Positions 8,363-18,097 of a stretch of DNA of 64,000 nt are shown in pieces (position 1 is the first letter of the stretch; every line of letters begins with the position of its first letter). The translations under genes were made by a program, and so were the position numbers. A model generated the notes under the pieces. It did not search any database. It saw nothing but the letters and a program-made list of their open reading frames with translations, and was not told where the DNA came from. The stretch is from assembly GCF_003364205.1 (NCBI RefSeq), contig NZ_NXLV01000002.1:124001-188000 (forward strand), in the 5' to 3' direction. This DNA comes from Helicobacter brantae. GTDB taxonomy: Bacteria > Campylobacterota > Campylobacteria > Campylobacterales > Helicobacteraceae.

Positions 8363-10525
8363 TTGAAAACAATATTATGTCGTTTGATGTTCCTTGTGAT
8401 GACTTTGACACTCCCAACACTTTTTTTAAATGCTGAGGGTAATGGTCGTATAGGAGCAATAGAAGGTGTCCCTACAATTAGTTTATCTGAAGCCCAAAAG
8501 CTAATGGGAGAGCCAAATGTCTATGTTTTTGACATTAACTCTGAGAAAGATAGAAAAAGCAATGGGTATATTCCTAAATCTATCTCAATCAATGAGCAAA
8601 ATTGGGAATCCAAGCTCCCCAAAGACAAAAACGCTACACTCATTTTCTATGGACTTAATCGCTTCAATTTCCAAGCAAGTCAGATTGCAGGGGCAGCGAT
8701 TGAGAGAGGATATAAAAACTCTTTTGTAATGCTTGATGGGATTGAGACTTGGATTACTTCAGGGCGAGAGGTTGAGAAAGAAGAGATTGTCAAATGGGAA
8801 GATGCAAAGCAAATCCTAGATTTCAAAGACACAATCCACTCAAGACTCACCTTTGAAGCCACTCCTGCTTGTCGTGATTGCCACGCAGGGGATAATAAAG
8901 GAATCAAAGTTACCACAGCTGCCACTAGAGAGCTTATCAATCAAAAATGTTCTGAGTGCCACAAAAAAACCAAAGAGCATTTTGATAAAAGTGTGCATAG
9001 TCTAAGCTACTTTGATAAAGAAGCCAAAAGAGAGCAAATCCTCAAAGAGCTTGAGGTATCCAAAAACCCTAGTAAAGAGCTTCAAGCCCCACTTCAAAGT
9101 GAGCATTGTGGAGATGTGGTAGAAAAAGATATTAAGCAAAAACCCCTTTGTAATGACTGCCACTCTATCCATATCACCCCTACTTTCAATGGCATACTCT
9201 CTCAAAAGCAAGTCGCAGATCTCAAATGTGGAGAATGCCACAAAGAGAAGCAAAAAAGCTTTCATCACACATTTCACGGCAAAGGAATGGCACTTAGCAG
9301 TGCTGGAGAGACTCCAAGTGTAGCTACTTGTTTTGACTGCCACGGAAAGCACAATATTTTGCCTAGCAAAGATAGAAACTCAACGCTTTCTATAATCAAT
9401 CGTGTAGATACTTGCAAATCTTGCCACCCCAATGCTGACAAAAACTTTTCAGATTGGATAGCTCACGCTGATTACACCAAAAAAGATGGTGGAAGTGCAG
9501 TGCTATTTTATATCTATATCTTTATGACTTGCTTAGTCGTAGGAGTGTTTTTATTCTTTGGAGCTCATACACTGCTATGGTCGATTCGCCTCATTATGCT
9601 AAGAATCCAACACCCCAAAGAGTGGAAAGAAGCTCAAAAAGTAATGCATGCTGATAAAGTCAAAATCCGACGCTTTAGCACATTGCATAGGATTCAACAC
9701 TTCTTTATGGCTTCAAGTTTCTTGGGACTTTCTTTCTCAGGATTGCCTCAAAAGTTCTATGACTCCTCTTGGGCAAAAACGATGATTGATTGGATGGGTG
9801 GAGATATTACTAATGCCACTACAATCCACCACATCTCAGCCATTGTAATGTTTGCAGTCTTCTTCTCTCATATTGGAGAGATTTTAATCCTCAATTGGAG
9901 AAGAAGAGATAGCGTGAGAAATCCTCAAACAGGCAAGATTGAGATTAGAAGAATCCTCAAAGCTCTCTTTGGTCCTGATTCTTTGATGCCAAATATGCAA
10001 GATCTTAGAGATATGAAAGCACACTTCAAGTGGTTCTTTGGTCGTGGTCCTCGCCCACAATTTGATCGCTGGACTTATTGGGAGAAGTTTGACTATCTAG
10101 CAGTATTTTGGGGTATGTTTGTGATTGGAATCTCAGGGCTTATCCTTTGGTTCCCTGCATTCTTCTCACTCTTCCTTCCTGGTTGGGCTATCAATGCAGC
10201 GACATTGATTCACTCTGATGAGGCACTTTTGGCGACAGGATTTATATTTGCAATCCACTTCTTCAATACCCACTTCAGAGCCGATAGATTCCCAATGGAT
10301 ACGGTGATTTTCTCAGGGATTGTCAGTGAAGAGGAAGTCAAGCACGAGAGAGGACAATGGTATGAGCGACTTAAAGAGAGTGGAAAACTTGAAAAACTCT
10401 ATGATAAAGACTCAAAATTTGCCTCTTATAAGTGGTTGGCTAAGAGTGCAGGATTTGTAATGCTATTCTTAGGACTTGCATTCTTGTTTTTGATGATTTA
10501 TGATTTCATTGAGAAAATGTTTTAG
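8363..10525 (+). CDS. rhodanese-like/hexaheme c/cytochrome b membrane protein, likely quinol dehydrogenase
   Basis: About 720 residues, three parts. After a signal sequence comes a rhodanese-like domain (about residues 30-145) whose catalytic loop reads FYGLNRFN: the usual active-site Cys is missing. Next come six CxxCH heme sites (CRDCH, CSECH, CNDCH, CGECH, CFDCH, CKSCH). The last third has about six membrane helices with His pairs (HRIQHFF, IHHISA, AIHFFNTH) like the diheme cytochrome b of FdnI/HydC. The layout recalls multiheme-cytochrome b quinol oxidases such as CbcL. It would take electrons from menaquinol to MccA, in place of the MccC/MccD pair of Wolinella. TTG at 8363 is preferred (AAGGAG at 8351-8356) over ATG at 8342. 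Role is inferred. Confidence 0.75.
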   Translation: MKTILCRLMFLVMTLTLPTLFLNAEGNGRIGAIEGVPTISLSEAQKLMGEPNVYVFDINSEKDRKSNGYIPKSISINEQNWESKLPKDKNATLIFYGLNRFNFQASQIAGAAIERGYKNSFVMLDGIETWITSGREVEKEEIVKWEDAKQILDFKDTIHSRLTFEATPACRDCHAGDNKGIKVTTAATRELINQKCSECHKKTKEHFDKSVHSLSYFDKEAKREQILKELEVSKNPSKELQAPLQSEHCGDVVEKDIKQKPLCNDCHSIHITPTFNGILSQKQVADLKCGECHKEKQKSFHHTFHGKGMALSSAGETPSVATCFDCHGKHNILPSKDRNSTLSIINRVDTCKSCHPNADKNFSDWIAHADYTKKDGGSAVLFYIYIFMTCLVVGVFLFFGAHTLLWSIRLIMLRIQHPKEWKEAQKVMHADKVKIRRFSTLHRIQHFFMASSFLGLSFSGLPQKFYDSSWAKTMIDWMGGDITNATTIHHISAIVMFAVFFSHIGEILILNWRRRDSVRNPQTGKIEIRRILKALFGPDSLMPNMQDLRDMKAHFKWFFGRGPRPQFDRWTYWEKFDYLAVFWGMFVIGISGLILWFPAFFSLFLPGWAINAATLIHSDEALLATGFIFAIHFFNTHFRADRFPMDTVIFSGIVSEEEVKHERGQWYERLKESGKLEKLYDKDSKFASYKWLAKSAGFVMLFLGLAFLFLMIYDFIEKMF

Positions 10526-10528
10526 CCT

Positions 10529-10546
10529 CTAGCCCTTTGGGGCTAG
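10529..10546 (+). other. intercistronic hairpin
   Basis: CTAGCCC (10529-10535) and GGGCTAG (10540-10546) form a perfect 7-bp stem with a TTTG loop, just after the stop of the multiheme membrane protein and before the lipoprotein gene. No U-run follows, so partial termination or mRNA processing is more likely than full termination. Confidence 0.45.
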
Positions 10547-10563
10547 GAGCATAAAGGGAGTTT

Positions 10564-11151
10564 ATGCGTTTTAAAGAAGCTTTTTTGTTTTTGGCACTTT
10601 TATTTTTTGTAGGGTGTGAGAGTGAGAAACCCACACTTCAATCTATCTCTAAAGGCAGTGCTTCAAGCAAAGAAGCCAAAGAAATGCACCAAAATATTGA
10701 TAAAAACTCCTACTCTGAACTTCTTCCCTATCTCCAAGATAATTCAATGATTGAAAGTAGGGACAATAAGGGGGTTTTGCTTATCTTTGGAAGCAATCAA
10801 TGCAAATACTGCGATAAGCTCAAAAGCGAGATTCTCAAAAGCAAAGCCCTCAAAAATGCTCTAAAAAATGATTTTTCTTCCTACTATATCAATCTAAGCT
10901 ATCAAAAAACTCATCTCTTCTTCCAAAACAAGCTAGACACTCAAATGCTAGGAGAAACCTATCAAATCCGCTCCACCCCCACGCTCATTTTCCTCAATCC
11001 AAAAGGAGAGATGATTTTTAAGATTGTGGGATTTATGGGGAGAGAGAAGCTAGAGATTGCCCTAGAGTTTATCTCTGAAAATCTCAATTTAGATGAGGAG
11101 CAAATCGCAGAGAAGCTCTATAATCTCTATGCTCAAAAATCTTTATTGTAG
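10564..11151 (+). CDS. thioredoxin-fold lipoprotein
   Basis: A 195-residue protein with a lipobox (FFVGC, lipidated Cys18) and a thioredoxin-like domain. The active site is CKYC near residue 79-82 in GSNQCKYCDKL, and the cis-proline region is STPTLIFLNPKGE. Proteins of this type (SoxW/DsbD-C-like) reduce periplasmic disulfides. It lies between the multiheme proteins and the cytochrome c synthase gene, nine bases before the latter. A reasonable inference is that it keeps the CxxCH and CX17CH cysteines of the cluster's apocytochromes reduced for heme attachment. The ribosome site is AAGGGAG before ATG 10564. Confidence 0.75.
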   Translation: MRFKEAFLFLALLFFVGCESEKPTLQSISKGSASSKEAKEMHQNIDKNSYSELLPYLQDNSMIESRDNKGVLLIFGSNQCKYCDKLKSEILKSKALKNALKNDFSSYYINLSYQKTHLFFQNKLDTQMLGETYQIRSTPTLIFLNPKGEMIFKIVGFMGREKLEIALEFISENLNLDEEQIAEKLYNLYAQKSLL

Positions 11152-11159
11152 GAGAGAGT

Positions 11160-13841
11160 TTGAAAGTCTTAAAAAAGTTTTTTTCAATGTGGGTAACTCT
11201 AGGTTTGCTTCTAGCCTATGCTGTGGCTTGTGGGGTGGCGACTTGGCTAGAAAATGACTTTGGCACACCTTCAGCCAAAGCCCTTGTTTATGGGGCATTG
11301 TGGTTTGATCTATTGCATTTGCTTCTATCCCTCAATCTCTTAGGAGTGATAATCTTTTCAAGAATGTGGCAGAGAAGGAAGAGGGCAAGTTTTTTGCTTC
11401 ATTGCTCCTTTTTGCTTATCGTTGTGGGAGCAGGGGTTACACGATATTTTGGAGTAGAGGGGGGAATGCATATCCGTGAGGGGGAGAGTAGCAATCTTGT
11501 TATCTCAAGTGAAAAGTATCTTACCCTCTATGACAAAGATAGCCAAGAGGAGATAAGTTTCCCTGTGGTTTTCACCCCATTGCACCAAAAACACTTCTCC
11601 CAAACCCTCACCCTTAGTGGCAAAACCCTCACACTCAAAACCACACGCTACACGCCCTTAGAAGAGTCAGAATACTCTGCTCCGATTTTGGAAGTGGAGC
11701 TAAGCAATGGGGGAGAGAGTAGAAGTATCTTACTGATAGAAAACTATGTGCAAGACAATATCGTTCCTTTCACTCTAGGAGATAGCACTTATGCCCTAAA
11801 TTGGGGGCCAAGATTTATCACTTTGCCTTTCTCTCTGAGGCTTGATGATTTTATCCTAGAGCGTTATGCAGGATCAAATAGCCCATCTTCTTATGAATCA
11901 ATCGTGCAAGTGATTGAGGGGGGAGAGAGTAAAAGCTATAAAATCTTTATGAATAATGTGCTTGATTATGGTGGGTATCGCTTTTTTCAAAGCTCTTATG
12001 ATGAAGATGAGCAAGGCACGATTCTCTCTGTCAATAAAGATATAGGCAAATACCCCACTTATGCAGGATATACCTTGCTGATTTTGGCTTCTCTTTGGAT
12101 ACTTCTCTCTCCAAGCTCTCGCATAAGTGCATTGAGAAATTATCTCAAAGCTCATAGTCAAATCGCTCTAGCTCTATGTCTTTTTGCCCTTACTCCAAGT
12201 TTTGGCGATGAGGGAGAGAGGGTTTTGGAGGTGATAGAAAAAGTCAAAACCCACTCCAAAGAGCATTCAGCCCAATTCTCCTCACTCCTAGTGCAAGATT
12301 TTGGGGGGAGAGTGAAGCCTATGGATAGTATGGCAATGGATTTTGTGCATAAGATGACAAAAAAAGATAGCTTTTTGGGAATGGATTACAATCAAATTTT
12401 TCTAGGAATGCTAGTTTTCCCTGATGAGTTTAGAGCGATAAAAATGTTTCCTATCAAATCCCCTGCACTCAAAGACACACTAGGAATCCCTCAATCTCAA
12501 AAATACATTGCTTATAATGATTTGATTGGTGATGAGGGCTATAAACTTATCAATTATATTCAAGAAGCCAATCGCAAAAAACCCCAAGAGAGAAGCACAT
12601 TTGACAAAGAAGTATTAGGGCTAAATGAGAGATTTAATATCGCTTATTTAATTTATAGTGGGGAAGCATTGAGAGTATTTCCTGATATGAGTGGGGAGAG
12701 TCAAAAATGGTTTTCTCCTAGTGAAATGCCAACTGCTAGAAAAACCCAAATCGCTCTTATGGGTTATCTGCAAGGACTAAGAGAGGGCATAGAGCAAAAC
12801 TCTTGGGAAGATGCCTCTATTTGGCTTGATTCTATCAAATCGCTTCAAAGTCAGTATGGAAGTGATATTTCTCCCTCTAAGCAAAAAATCACGCTAGAGA
12901 TTTGGCTCAATCACTGCAATATTTTCTACTATCTGATTTTTGCCTACTTGCTTTTGGGACTTGCTCTTTTGCTTCTCTCCCTCTACTCTCTCCTCTCTTC
13001 CCCTCTCTCTAGGGCGTCTTTTGGAGTTTTTGTCTTGTTGTGGGTGTGTATGATTATCCAAACGCTTGGACTTATTGTGCGTTGGATTGTGGGCGATCAC
13101 GCCCCTTGGAGTAATGCGTATGAGAGTATGATATTTATCTCTTGGGCGAGTGTGGTGGCAGGAGTGGTGTTTTTCCCCAAATCCTACCTTACTCAAGCAA
13201 TGGCAAGTTTGCTCTCAGCTATCGTGCTATTTGTGGCAAATCTAGGGTTTATGGATCCACAGATTGGCAACCTTGTGCCTGTGCTAAAGTCTTATTGGCT
13301 CAATATCCATGTGTTTGTCATCACAGCAAGTTATGGCTTTTTGGGGCTTTCTTTGATGCTAGGATTAGTGAGTTTAATCCTCTTTATCTTCAGAGCCAAA
13401 AGAGAGAAAATCAATCAAAGTTTGCTAAATCTTCATTGTATCAATGAGATTTCTATGATTATCGGACTTTTAATGCTAACAGCAGGAAACTTCTTAGGAG
13501 GGGTATGGGCTAATGAATCTTGGGGAAGATATTGGGGTTGGGATCCCAAAGAAACTTGGGCTTTGATTTCTATCATCATCTATACAATCATTTTGCACTT
13601 GAGATTTATCCCCTCTCTCAACTCCCCTTATGTTTTTGCTGTGGCAAGTATATGGGGGTTTTATAGCATTTTGATGACTTATTTTGGGGTAAATTACTAT
13701 CTTTCAGGAATGCACTCTTATGCAAGTGGGGATAATCTCCCTATCCCTACTTTTCTATGGTATTGTTTAGGGGTAAGTGTGCTTCTCCCTCTCCTAGCTT
13801 TCCCTCAAAGAGGGCTAAAAGCTCCAAAAATGCATAAGTGA
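11160..13841 (+). CDS. ccsA: CcsBA-type cytochrome c synthase (fused ResB-CcsA)
   Basis: An 893-residue fused system II cytochrome c heme lyase, the arrangement usual in Helicobacter and Wolinella. The N-terminal ResB/CcsB half has about three membrane helices and a large periplasmic domain. The C-terminal CcsA half carries the heme-handling WWD-type motif WGRYWGWDPKETW and conserved histidines (DHAPWSN, HVFVITASYG, MHSYASG). It attaches heme to apocytochrome cysteines outside the inner membrane. Start is TTG 11160 after TAGGAGAG. In Wolinella a dedicated synthase, CcsA1, matures the CX15CH heme of MccA; its position here suggests the same special role, but substrate specificity is inferred from context only. 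Confidence 0.88.
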   Translation: MKVLKKFFSMWVTLGLLLAYAVACGVATWLENDFGTPSAKALVYGALWFDLLHLLLSLNLLGVIIFSRMWQRRKRASFLLHCSFLLIVVGAGVTRYFGVEGGMHIREGESSNLVISSEKYLTLYDKDSQEEISFPVVFTPLHQKHFSQTLTLSGKTLTLKTTRYTPLEESEYSAPILEVELSNGGESRSILLIENYVQDNIVPFTLGDSTYALNWGPRFITLPFSLRLDDFILERYAGSNSPSSYESIVQVIEGGESKSYKIFMNNVLDYGGYRFFQSSYDEDEQGTILSVNKDIGKYPTYAGYTLLILASLWILLSPSSRISALRNYLKAHSQIALALCLFALTPSFGDEGERVLEVIEKVKTHSKEHSAQFSSLLVQDFGGRVKPMDSMAMDFVHKMTKKDSFLGMDYNQIFLGMLVFPDEFRAIKMFPIKSPALKDTLGIPQSQKYIAYNDLIGDEGYKLINYIQEANRKKPQERSTFDKEVLGLNERFNIAYLIYSGEALRVFPDMSGESQKWFSPSEMPTARKTQIALMGYLQGLREGIEQNSWEDASIWLDSIKSLQSQYGSDISPSKQKITLEIWLNHCNIFYYLIFAYLLLGLALLLLSLYSLLSSPLSRASFGVFVLLWVCMIIQTLGLIVRWIVGDHAPWSNAYESMIFISWASVVAGVVFFPKSYLTQAMASLLSAIVLFVANLGFMDPQIGNLVPVLKSYWLNIHVFVITASYGFLGLSLMLGLVSLILFIFRAKREKINQSLLNLHCINEISMIIGLLMLTAGNFLGGVWANESWGRYWGWDPKETWALISIIIYTIILHLRFIPSLNSPYVFAVASIWGFYSILMTYFGVNYYLSGMHSYASGDNLPIPTFLWYCLGVSVLLPLLAFPQRGLKAPKMHK

Positions 13842-13849
13842 GGTGGGGG

Positions 13850-14506
13850 TTAGAAGAGGTATTTATAGCCTAGGGTTAGGGTGGTATCAAACACAGGTTT
13901 TCCTACACCACACCCTAGCACAGGAAGTTTGAGAGTCAAATCAAAGATATTGTTATTAACTTGTGTATAAAATCCCGTTCTTGCTGAACCAAATAACCAA
14001 GTCGTTCCACCGACACTATCGCTTCCCTCTCCATTTGTGAAGGCAAAATCTACACTTATTCCTAGAATCATTCCAAAACGAGTTTTATCGGTTTTTACAA
14101 AATCAAATAATCCATCAAGGGCATAATATAAAACACTTTGATTGCCGTGAGTATTGCTAAATTTATATTCTTTGGCTTTATCACAATTGACTACGCAATA
14201 CTCTTTGAGGGTTTTATCTCTTATAGAGGTTACATTTGGAATATATGAGAATTTAAAACCAAAAGAATGTCTGATTCCTACTTTTTCATAAGTGTATTTT
14301 TGCAATCCACCCATAACACCCACAGAATAACCTAATCCCAAAGGGGAGTTGCTATTAAACACCGTGTTTCCTACAAGCATAAAACCTACATTTGTTGCAA
14401 ATACTCCTGCTCCCCCTTCGACTCCAAAAAATCCTCTCCATTGAGAATCTTCCTCACCCCAAACACAAGAGAGTAAAAGCGTGAGGATTAAAAGTATCTT
14501 TTTCAT
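13850..14506 (-). CDS. Helicobacter-type outer membrane protein, paralogue 1
   Basis: A 218-residue exported protein: signal peptide MKKILLILTLLLSCVWG, then alternating beta-strand-like sequence, ending in TLGYKYLF with the terminal Phe typical of Bam-assembled outer membrane barrels. Two Cys (EYCVVNCDKA) may form a loop disulfide. It shares its signal peptide and the motifs KYTYEKVG, LFDF and the C-terminal strand with the next two upstream genes, so it is the last of a three-gene tandem family. The barrel is small (about eight to ten strands). Ligand or adhesin function is unknown. Confidence 0.75.
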   Translation of the reverse strand: MKKILLILTLLLSCVWGEEDSQWRGFFGVEGGAGVFATNVGFMLVGNTVFNSNSPLGLGYSVGVMGGLQKYTYEKVGIRHSFGFKFSYIPNVTSIRDKTLKEYCVVNCDKAKEYKFSNTHGNQSVLYYALDGLFDFVKTDKTRFGMILGISVDFAFTNGEGSDSVGGTTWLFGSARTGFYTQVNNNIFDLTLKLPVLGCGVGKPVFDTTLTLGYKYLF

Positions 14507-14515
14507 TTCTAGCTC

Positions 14516-15175
14516 CTAAAAGAGGTATTTGTAGCCAAGGGTTAGGGTGGAGTTGATAGGAGCGTTAAGGAAGTCCCCTCCATTTGTAGCGAAATTTCCT
14601 CCTGACATTAGTCCAACCATCGGAATATTAAGGGTTAAATCAATCACATTATTTTCAATTTGAGTTTTAAATCCAACCCTAGCTACTAAAGAAGCAAAGA
14701 TTCCCAATCTCCCTGAAACTTTTTGAAACCAATCCAAGCCCAAAACATCAATCCCAATCCCTGCAAACATTCCATAGCGATTTTTGCCTTGCACTGAAAA
14801 ATCAAAAAGCCAATCAGTATCAAAAGAGAGCATAAACCCATAACCATTGCCTAGAGGAAATTGTTTATCGCCATTTTTATACTTTCCATAATCTTGCATA
14901 TAATCCCCACGCAATGAGAGAATAAAACGCTTTCCGAAATTCTCTGAAGTGTATTTCTGCCACCCTATTTGTAAAGCAAGGTTGTATCCTAGAGAGTTAG
15001 CATAAGCTTTGACTCCACTCAAATGATAATTGAAATTGACAAAGGCTGAAGGGAATATGCTATACAGCCCCACACCTCCCTCGATACCGATAAATGTTCT
15101 CCATTGAGAATCCTCTGATTCCTCACTCCAAACACAAGAGAGTAAAAGCGTGAGGATTAAAAGTATCTTTTTCAT
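14516..15175 (-). CDS. Helicobacter-type outer membrane protein, paralogue 2
   Basis: A 219-residue paralogue. Its signal peptide is nearly identical to that of the gene at 13850-14506, and the final strand again reads TLTLGYKYLF. The family pattern KYTSENFGKRF, then WLFDFSVQGKNRYGMFAGIGID, matches the other two members. The spacing to its neighbours is nine bases on both sides with an AGGAG-type ribosome site before each start, so the three form one operon. Function beyond outer-membrane location is unknown. Confidence 0.75.
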   Translation of the reverse strand: MKKILLILTLLLSCVWSEESEDSQWRTFIGIEGGVGLYSIFPSAFVNFNYHLSGVKAYANSLGYNLALQIGWQKYTSENFGKRFILSLRGDYMQDYGKYKNGDKQFPLGNGYGFMLSFDTDWLFDFSVQGKNRYGMFAGIGIDVLGLDWFQKVSGRLGIFASLVARVGFKTQIENNVIDLTLNIPMVGLMSGGNFATNGGDFLNAPINSTLTLGYKYLF

Positions 15176-15184
15176 TTTTATCTC

Positions 15185-15865
15185 CTAAAAGAGGTATTTG
15201 TAGCCTAGAGTTAGGGTAGAGCTAGTGATAATGTGAGTGCCTAATCTTCCTGATATGCTTATCCCTCCAGCATAAGGGATTGACAAAATTAAATCAACCA
15301 CATTTTTATCAAACTGCCCCTTAAATCCTAGTCTAAAGCTCCCTGCAAGAGGTGTCGTAACACTCCAAGCATTTTTGGAATCTGTATTGATGACTTTCAA
15401 ATCAAAAAGTTCAAATCCAACCCCCAAAATCATTCCAAAACTTGAATTGTTTTCTCTCACAAAATCAAACAATCCATCTATTGCAAAAGTCGCATTAAGC
15501 CCCCACCCTGATTTGAGATAAAAATTCTTCTCATCGCTTCGGTATTTCCACCCATTCATATAATCCGCTCTAAGTGCAAATAAATATCTCCAACCCACTT
15601 TTTCATAAGTGTATTTTTGCTTCCCTGTGGTGATTGCAATATTTCCACCAAAAGCTCTACTAGGGGCATATCCTGCTAGGCGAGTGTTGAGCCAAAAAAT
15701 ATAACCCAATCCTATATCATAAAGCCCTGCACCTACATTCACCCCTACAAACTCTCTCCATTTCCCAATCTCAGAAGAGCTTGAGAGGGGAGAGGATTCT
15801 AGCTCCTCAGCATTCCCTATCACACACAGCAAACACGCAAGATAAAATAAACTTCTTTTTATCAT
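15185..15865 (-). CDS. Helicobacter-type outer membrane protein, paralogue 3 (first in operon)
   Basis: A 226-residue paralogue with a distinct signal peptide (MIKRSLFYLACLLC...) but the same mature pattern: KYTYEKVGWRYLFALRADYMN, GLFDFV and the C-terminal TLGYKYLF. It is the promoter-proximal gene of the three. A TAAAAT -10 element lies at 15900-15905 on the minus strand and a (GA)14 repeat fills the -35 zone (15919-15946), so its expression is probably affected by repeat length. A 15-codon leader-like frame overlaps the start codon (ATATGATA), which may be chance. Confidence 0.75.
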   Translation of the reverse strand: MIKRSLFYLACLLCVIGNAEELESSPLSSSSEIGKWREFVGVNVGAGLYDIGLGYIFWLNTRLAGYAPSRAFGGNIAITTGKQKYTYEKVGWRYLFALRADYMNGWKYRSDEKNFYLKSGWGLNATFAIDGLFDFVRENNSSFGMILGVGFELFDLKVINTDSKNAWSVTTPLAGSFRLGFKGQFDKNVVDLILSIPYAGGISISGRLGTHIITSSTLTLGYKYLF

Positions 15866-15899
15866 ATTCTTATTCCCAATTTCTGAAAAATTTTTAAAA

Positions 15900-15905
15900 A
15901 TTTTA
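15900..15905 (-). promoter_or_regulatory. -10 element of the outer membrane protein operon
   Basis: TAAAAT on the minus strand, 35 bases before the start at 15865. Campylobacterota promoters often have a clear -10 and no fixed -35; here the -35 zone is occupied by the dinucleotide repeat. Confidence 0.45.
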
Positions 15906-15915
15906 ACATAAAAAT

Positions 15916-15949
<34 letters not shown>

Positions 15950-15996
15950 TAGAAGAATTTTTACTTTGAGTTACTAAAAGTAATGATATGAAGGAA

Positions 15997-17865
15997 TCAC
16001 TCCTCCATATAGTTTTTGAGTTGTCGTCCGACTTTGGGGTGTTTGAGCTTTTTAATCGCACTTGATTCAATCTGTCGCACTCGCTCTCGTGTAACATTGA
16101 GTTCTTTTCCAATCTCTTCAAGTGTTCGATCGCTCTCATCATCTAAGAGTCCAAATCTCATTCTAATCACAGCCCTTTCACGCTCATTGAGTTGATCCAA
16201 AATCAAATCAATCTGCCCCCTCAAATCCTCTTTGAGGATATGATCCATCGGACCTATGGCGTTTTTGTCCTCGACAAAATCCCCAAACTTGCCATCATCA
16301 TCGTTGCCTATGGGTGCTTCTAGGCTCACAGGTTCTTTGGTGATTTTGATAACATTTTTGACTTTATCCACGCTTAGCCCCACCTCTTTGGCAATCATCT
16401 CCACATCAGGCTCTTTGCCATACTCTTGGATATGCTTTCGCATAATTTTGTGGATTCGATTGATTGTCTCAATCATATGGATTGGGATTCTAATCGTCCT
16501 TGCTTGATCGGCAATCGCCCTTGAAATGGCTTGGCGTATCCACCAAGTGGCATAAGTGGAGAATTTGAAGCCTTTTTTATACTCAAACTTATCTACTGCT
16601 TTCATTAGTCCGATATTCCCCTCTTGAATCAAATCAAGGAAAGGCAATCCTCTATTGGTGTAGCGTTTGGCGATAGAGACGACAAGTCGGAGGTTTGAGC
16701 GTGCCATTTTGCCTTTGGCTTTGTCTGAGATATTTTTCCCTCTTTTGATTTGCTCTAAAATCTCTTTGAGTTTTTCAGGCTCTAAGTCAAACCCACCCTC
16801 ACTCGCTTCTTTGGTTTGGAAGAGTTTTTTTAGCTCCATATATACGCTTACCATTGTCGCTTCAGGCACAGAAGCAGCGATGTCCTCTCTTGACATATTG
16901 GTGATATTTTCTAGGATTTTTTTGTGATTTTCAATCAATGCTTCATTGAAAAGTGGAAGCTTGTATTCAAGCCTTTTAAGCTCTCTCTCAAATCCATCGC
17001 CATTTTTAAGAGTGTTTTCCATTGCCTTGACAAGTTCGCTGATGAGCTTACTTGTAGGTCCAAGCTCTAGCAAACTTTCTTTGAGAATATGCTTTTTGTG
17101 AGCTAGGAGCAAGATATGCACTAGCTCATCATCTTGAGGGTTTGGCTCTGATTCTAAGACTTTGAGCCATTCTTTTTTGGCTTTTTCAAGGTTTTTGAAG
17201 CTCTCGATAACATTATCAATGCGTTTTTGATCTTTTTTGGAGATTGGTTTTTTCTCATCTCCCTCAACCTCTTCAATCTCCTCGCTCTCCTCTTCTTCCT
17301 CTTCGCCCTCTTCCTCATCATCAAAGTTTTTGAATAGCTCTTTGACTCTTCGCTCACGATTGATTAGGGCATCGCGGTAATCGTGGATAAAGTCGATGAG
17401 GTAGGGGACTGAACAAATCGCATCTAAGATTGTGTTTTCTCCGATTTCAATTTGTTTGCTTAGCATTACCTCTTCTTCTTTGGTGAGTAGTGGGATTTGC
17501 CCCATTTCTCGCAAATACATTCTCACAGGGCTATCGCTTCTGCTCCACTCCAAAAGCTCACGCTCTTTCATAAAGTCAAATTCTTCTTCTAGCTCGCCAT
17601 CTAAAATCTTGCGTTTTTCCTCTTGAAGCTTGGTTTTATCGTGGAGATTTAGGCGTTTGGCGACTTCTGAAGAGCTCATCAACTGCTTGTCGTATTTTTT
17701 TGCCAACTCTTTGACTTTTTTGACTTGGGCAGGGGTGGGAGCTTTTTCTAGGGTTTGAGCGATTTTCTCATAAGAGATGTAGGGGATTTCTTCCTCTTGA
17801 AAGAGTGTTTCTAACTCTTTGATGGGGTCTTTTTTGACTTTTTTTGTCTCTTGTGATTCTTGCAT
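15997..17865 (-). CDS. rpoD: primary sigma factor RpoD (sigma-70)
   Basis: A 622-residue housekeeping sigma factor. Region 1.2/2 includes [13 protein letters not shown], and region 2.3-2.4 is [22 protein letters not shown]-like with the full RPOD box [21 protein letters not shown]. Region 3 ([14 protein letters not shown]) and region 4.2 helix-turn-helix ([20 protein letters not shown]) are intact. A very acidic stretch near residues 185-215 is the variable non-conserved region. It is flanked downstream by the outer membrane protein operon and upstream, head to head, by the accessory island, making it the core-genome border of that island. Confidence 0.97.
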   Translation of the reverse strand: MQESQETKKVKKDPIKELETLFQEEEIPYISYEKIAQTLEKAPTPAQVKKVKELAKKYDKQLMSSSEVAKRLNLHDKTKLQEEKRKILDGELEEEFDFMKERELLEWSRSDSPVRMYLREMGQIPLLTKEEEVMLSKQIEIGENTILDAICSVPYLIDFIHDYRDALINRERRVKELFKNFDDEEEGEEEEEESEEIEEVEGDEKKPISKKDQKRIDNVIESFKNLEKAKKEWLKVLESEPNPQDDELVHILLLAHKKHILKESLLELGPTSKLISELVKAMENTLKNGDGFERELKRLEYKLPLFNEALIENHKKILENITNMSREDIAASVPEATMVSVYMELKKLFQTKEASEGGFDLEPEKLKEILEQIKRGKNISDKAKGKMARSNLRLVVSIAKRYTNRGLPFLDLIQEGNIGLMKAVDKFEYKKGFKFSTYATWWIRQAISRAIADQARTIRIPIHMIETINRIHKIMRKHIQEYGKEPDVEMIAKEVGLSVDKVKNVIKITKEPVSLEAPIGNDDDGKFGDFVEDKNAIGPMDHILKEDLRGQIDLILDQLNERERAVIRMRFGLLDDESDRTLEEIGKELNVTRERVRQIESSAIKKLKHPKVGRQLKNYMEE

Positions 17866-17996
17866 ATTTAGCCTTTTAGTGGATTTGTGGAAACAATATC
17901 GGTTTGGTTGTGATATTTTTAAGTAAAAATAAAGGTGGATTATACCGAAATTTTTGTTTGTTTTGCAATGAATTTTTTTCTTGATTTTTTTGCTTT

Positions 17997-18013
17997 ATGA
18001 CACAACCTGTCGC
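17997..18013 (+). promoter_or_regulatory. island palindrome copy A
   Basis: Core GACACAACCTGTC at 17999-18011 with GC following; the left outer pair is AT instead of GC. It lies 99 bases before the ravA start, farther than in the other copies, and about 46 bases before a TATAAT box at 18059. It is the leftmost of nine copies and lies at the border of the island, between divergent rpoD and ravA. Confidence 0.7.
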
Positions 18014-18058
18014 AGGTATTAGCTAATTTTCTTGTGTCTATATACCGTGGTGGATGGG

Positions 18059-18064
18059 TATAAT
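18059..18064 (+). promoter_or_regulatory. -10 box of the ravA-viaA operon
   Basis: A perfect TATAAT 34 bases before the ravA ATG. No good -35 at normal spacing is visible; the palindrome copy A lies upstream, where an activator could bind. Confidence 0.55.
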
Positions 18065-18097
18065 ATGTTTGAAAATCAATGACAAAAGGATATTGCT

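Noticed and set aside
18065-18082. Five-codon leader peptide before ravA
   Set aside because: It overlaps the -10 box end, so it would not lie on the transcript from that promoter.
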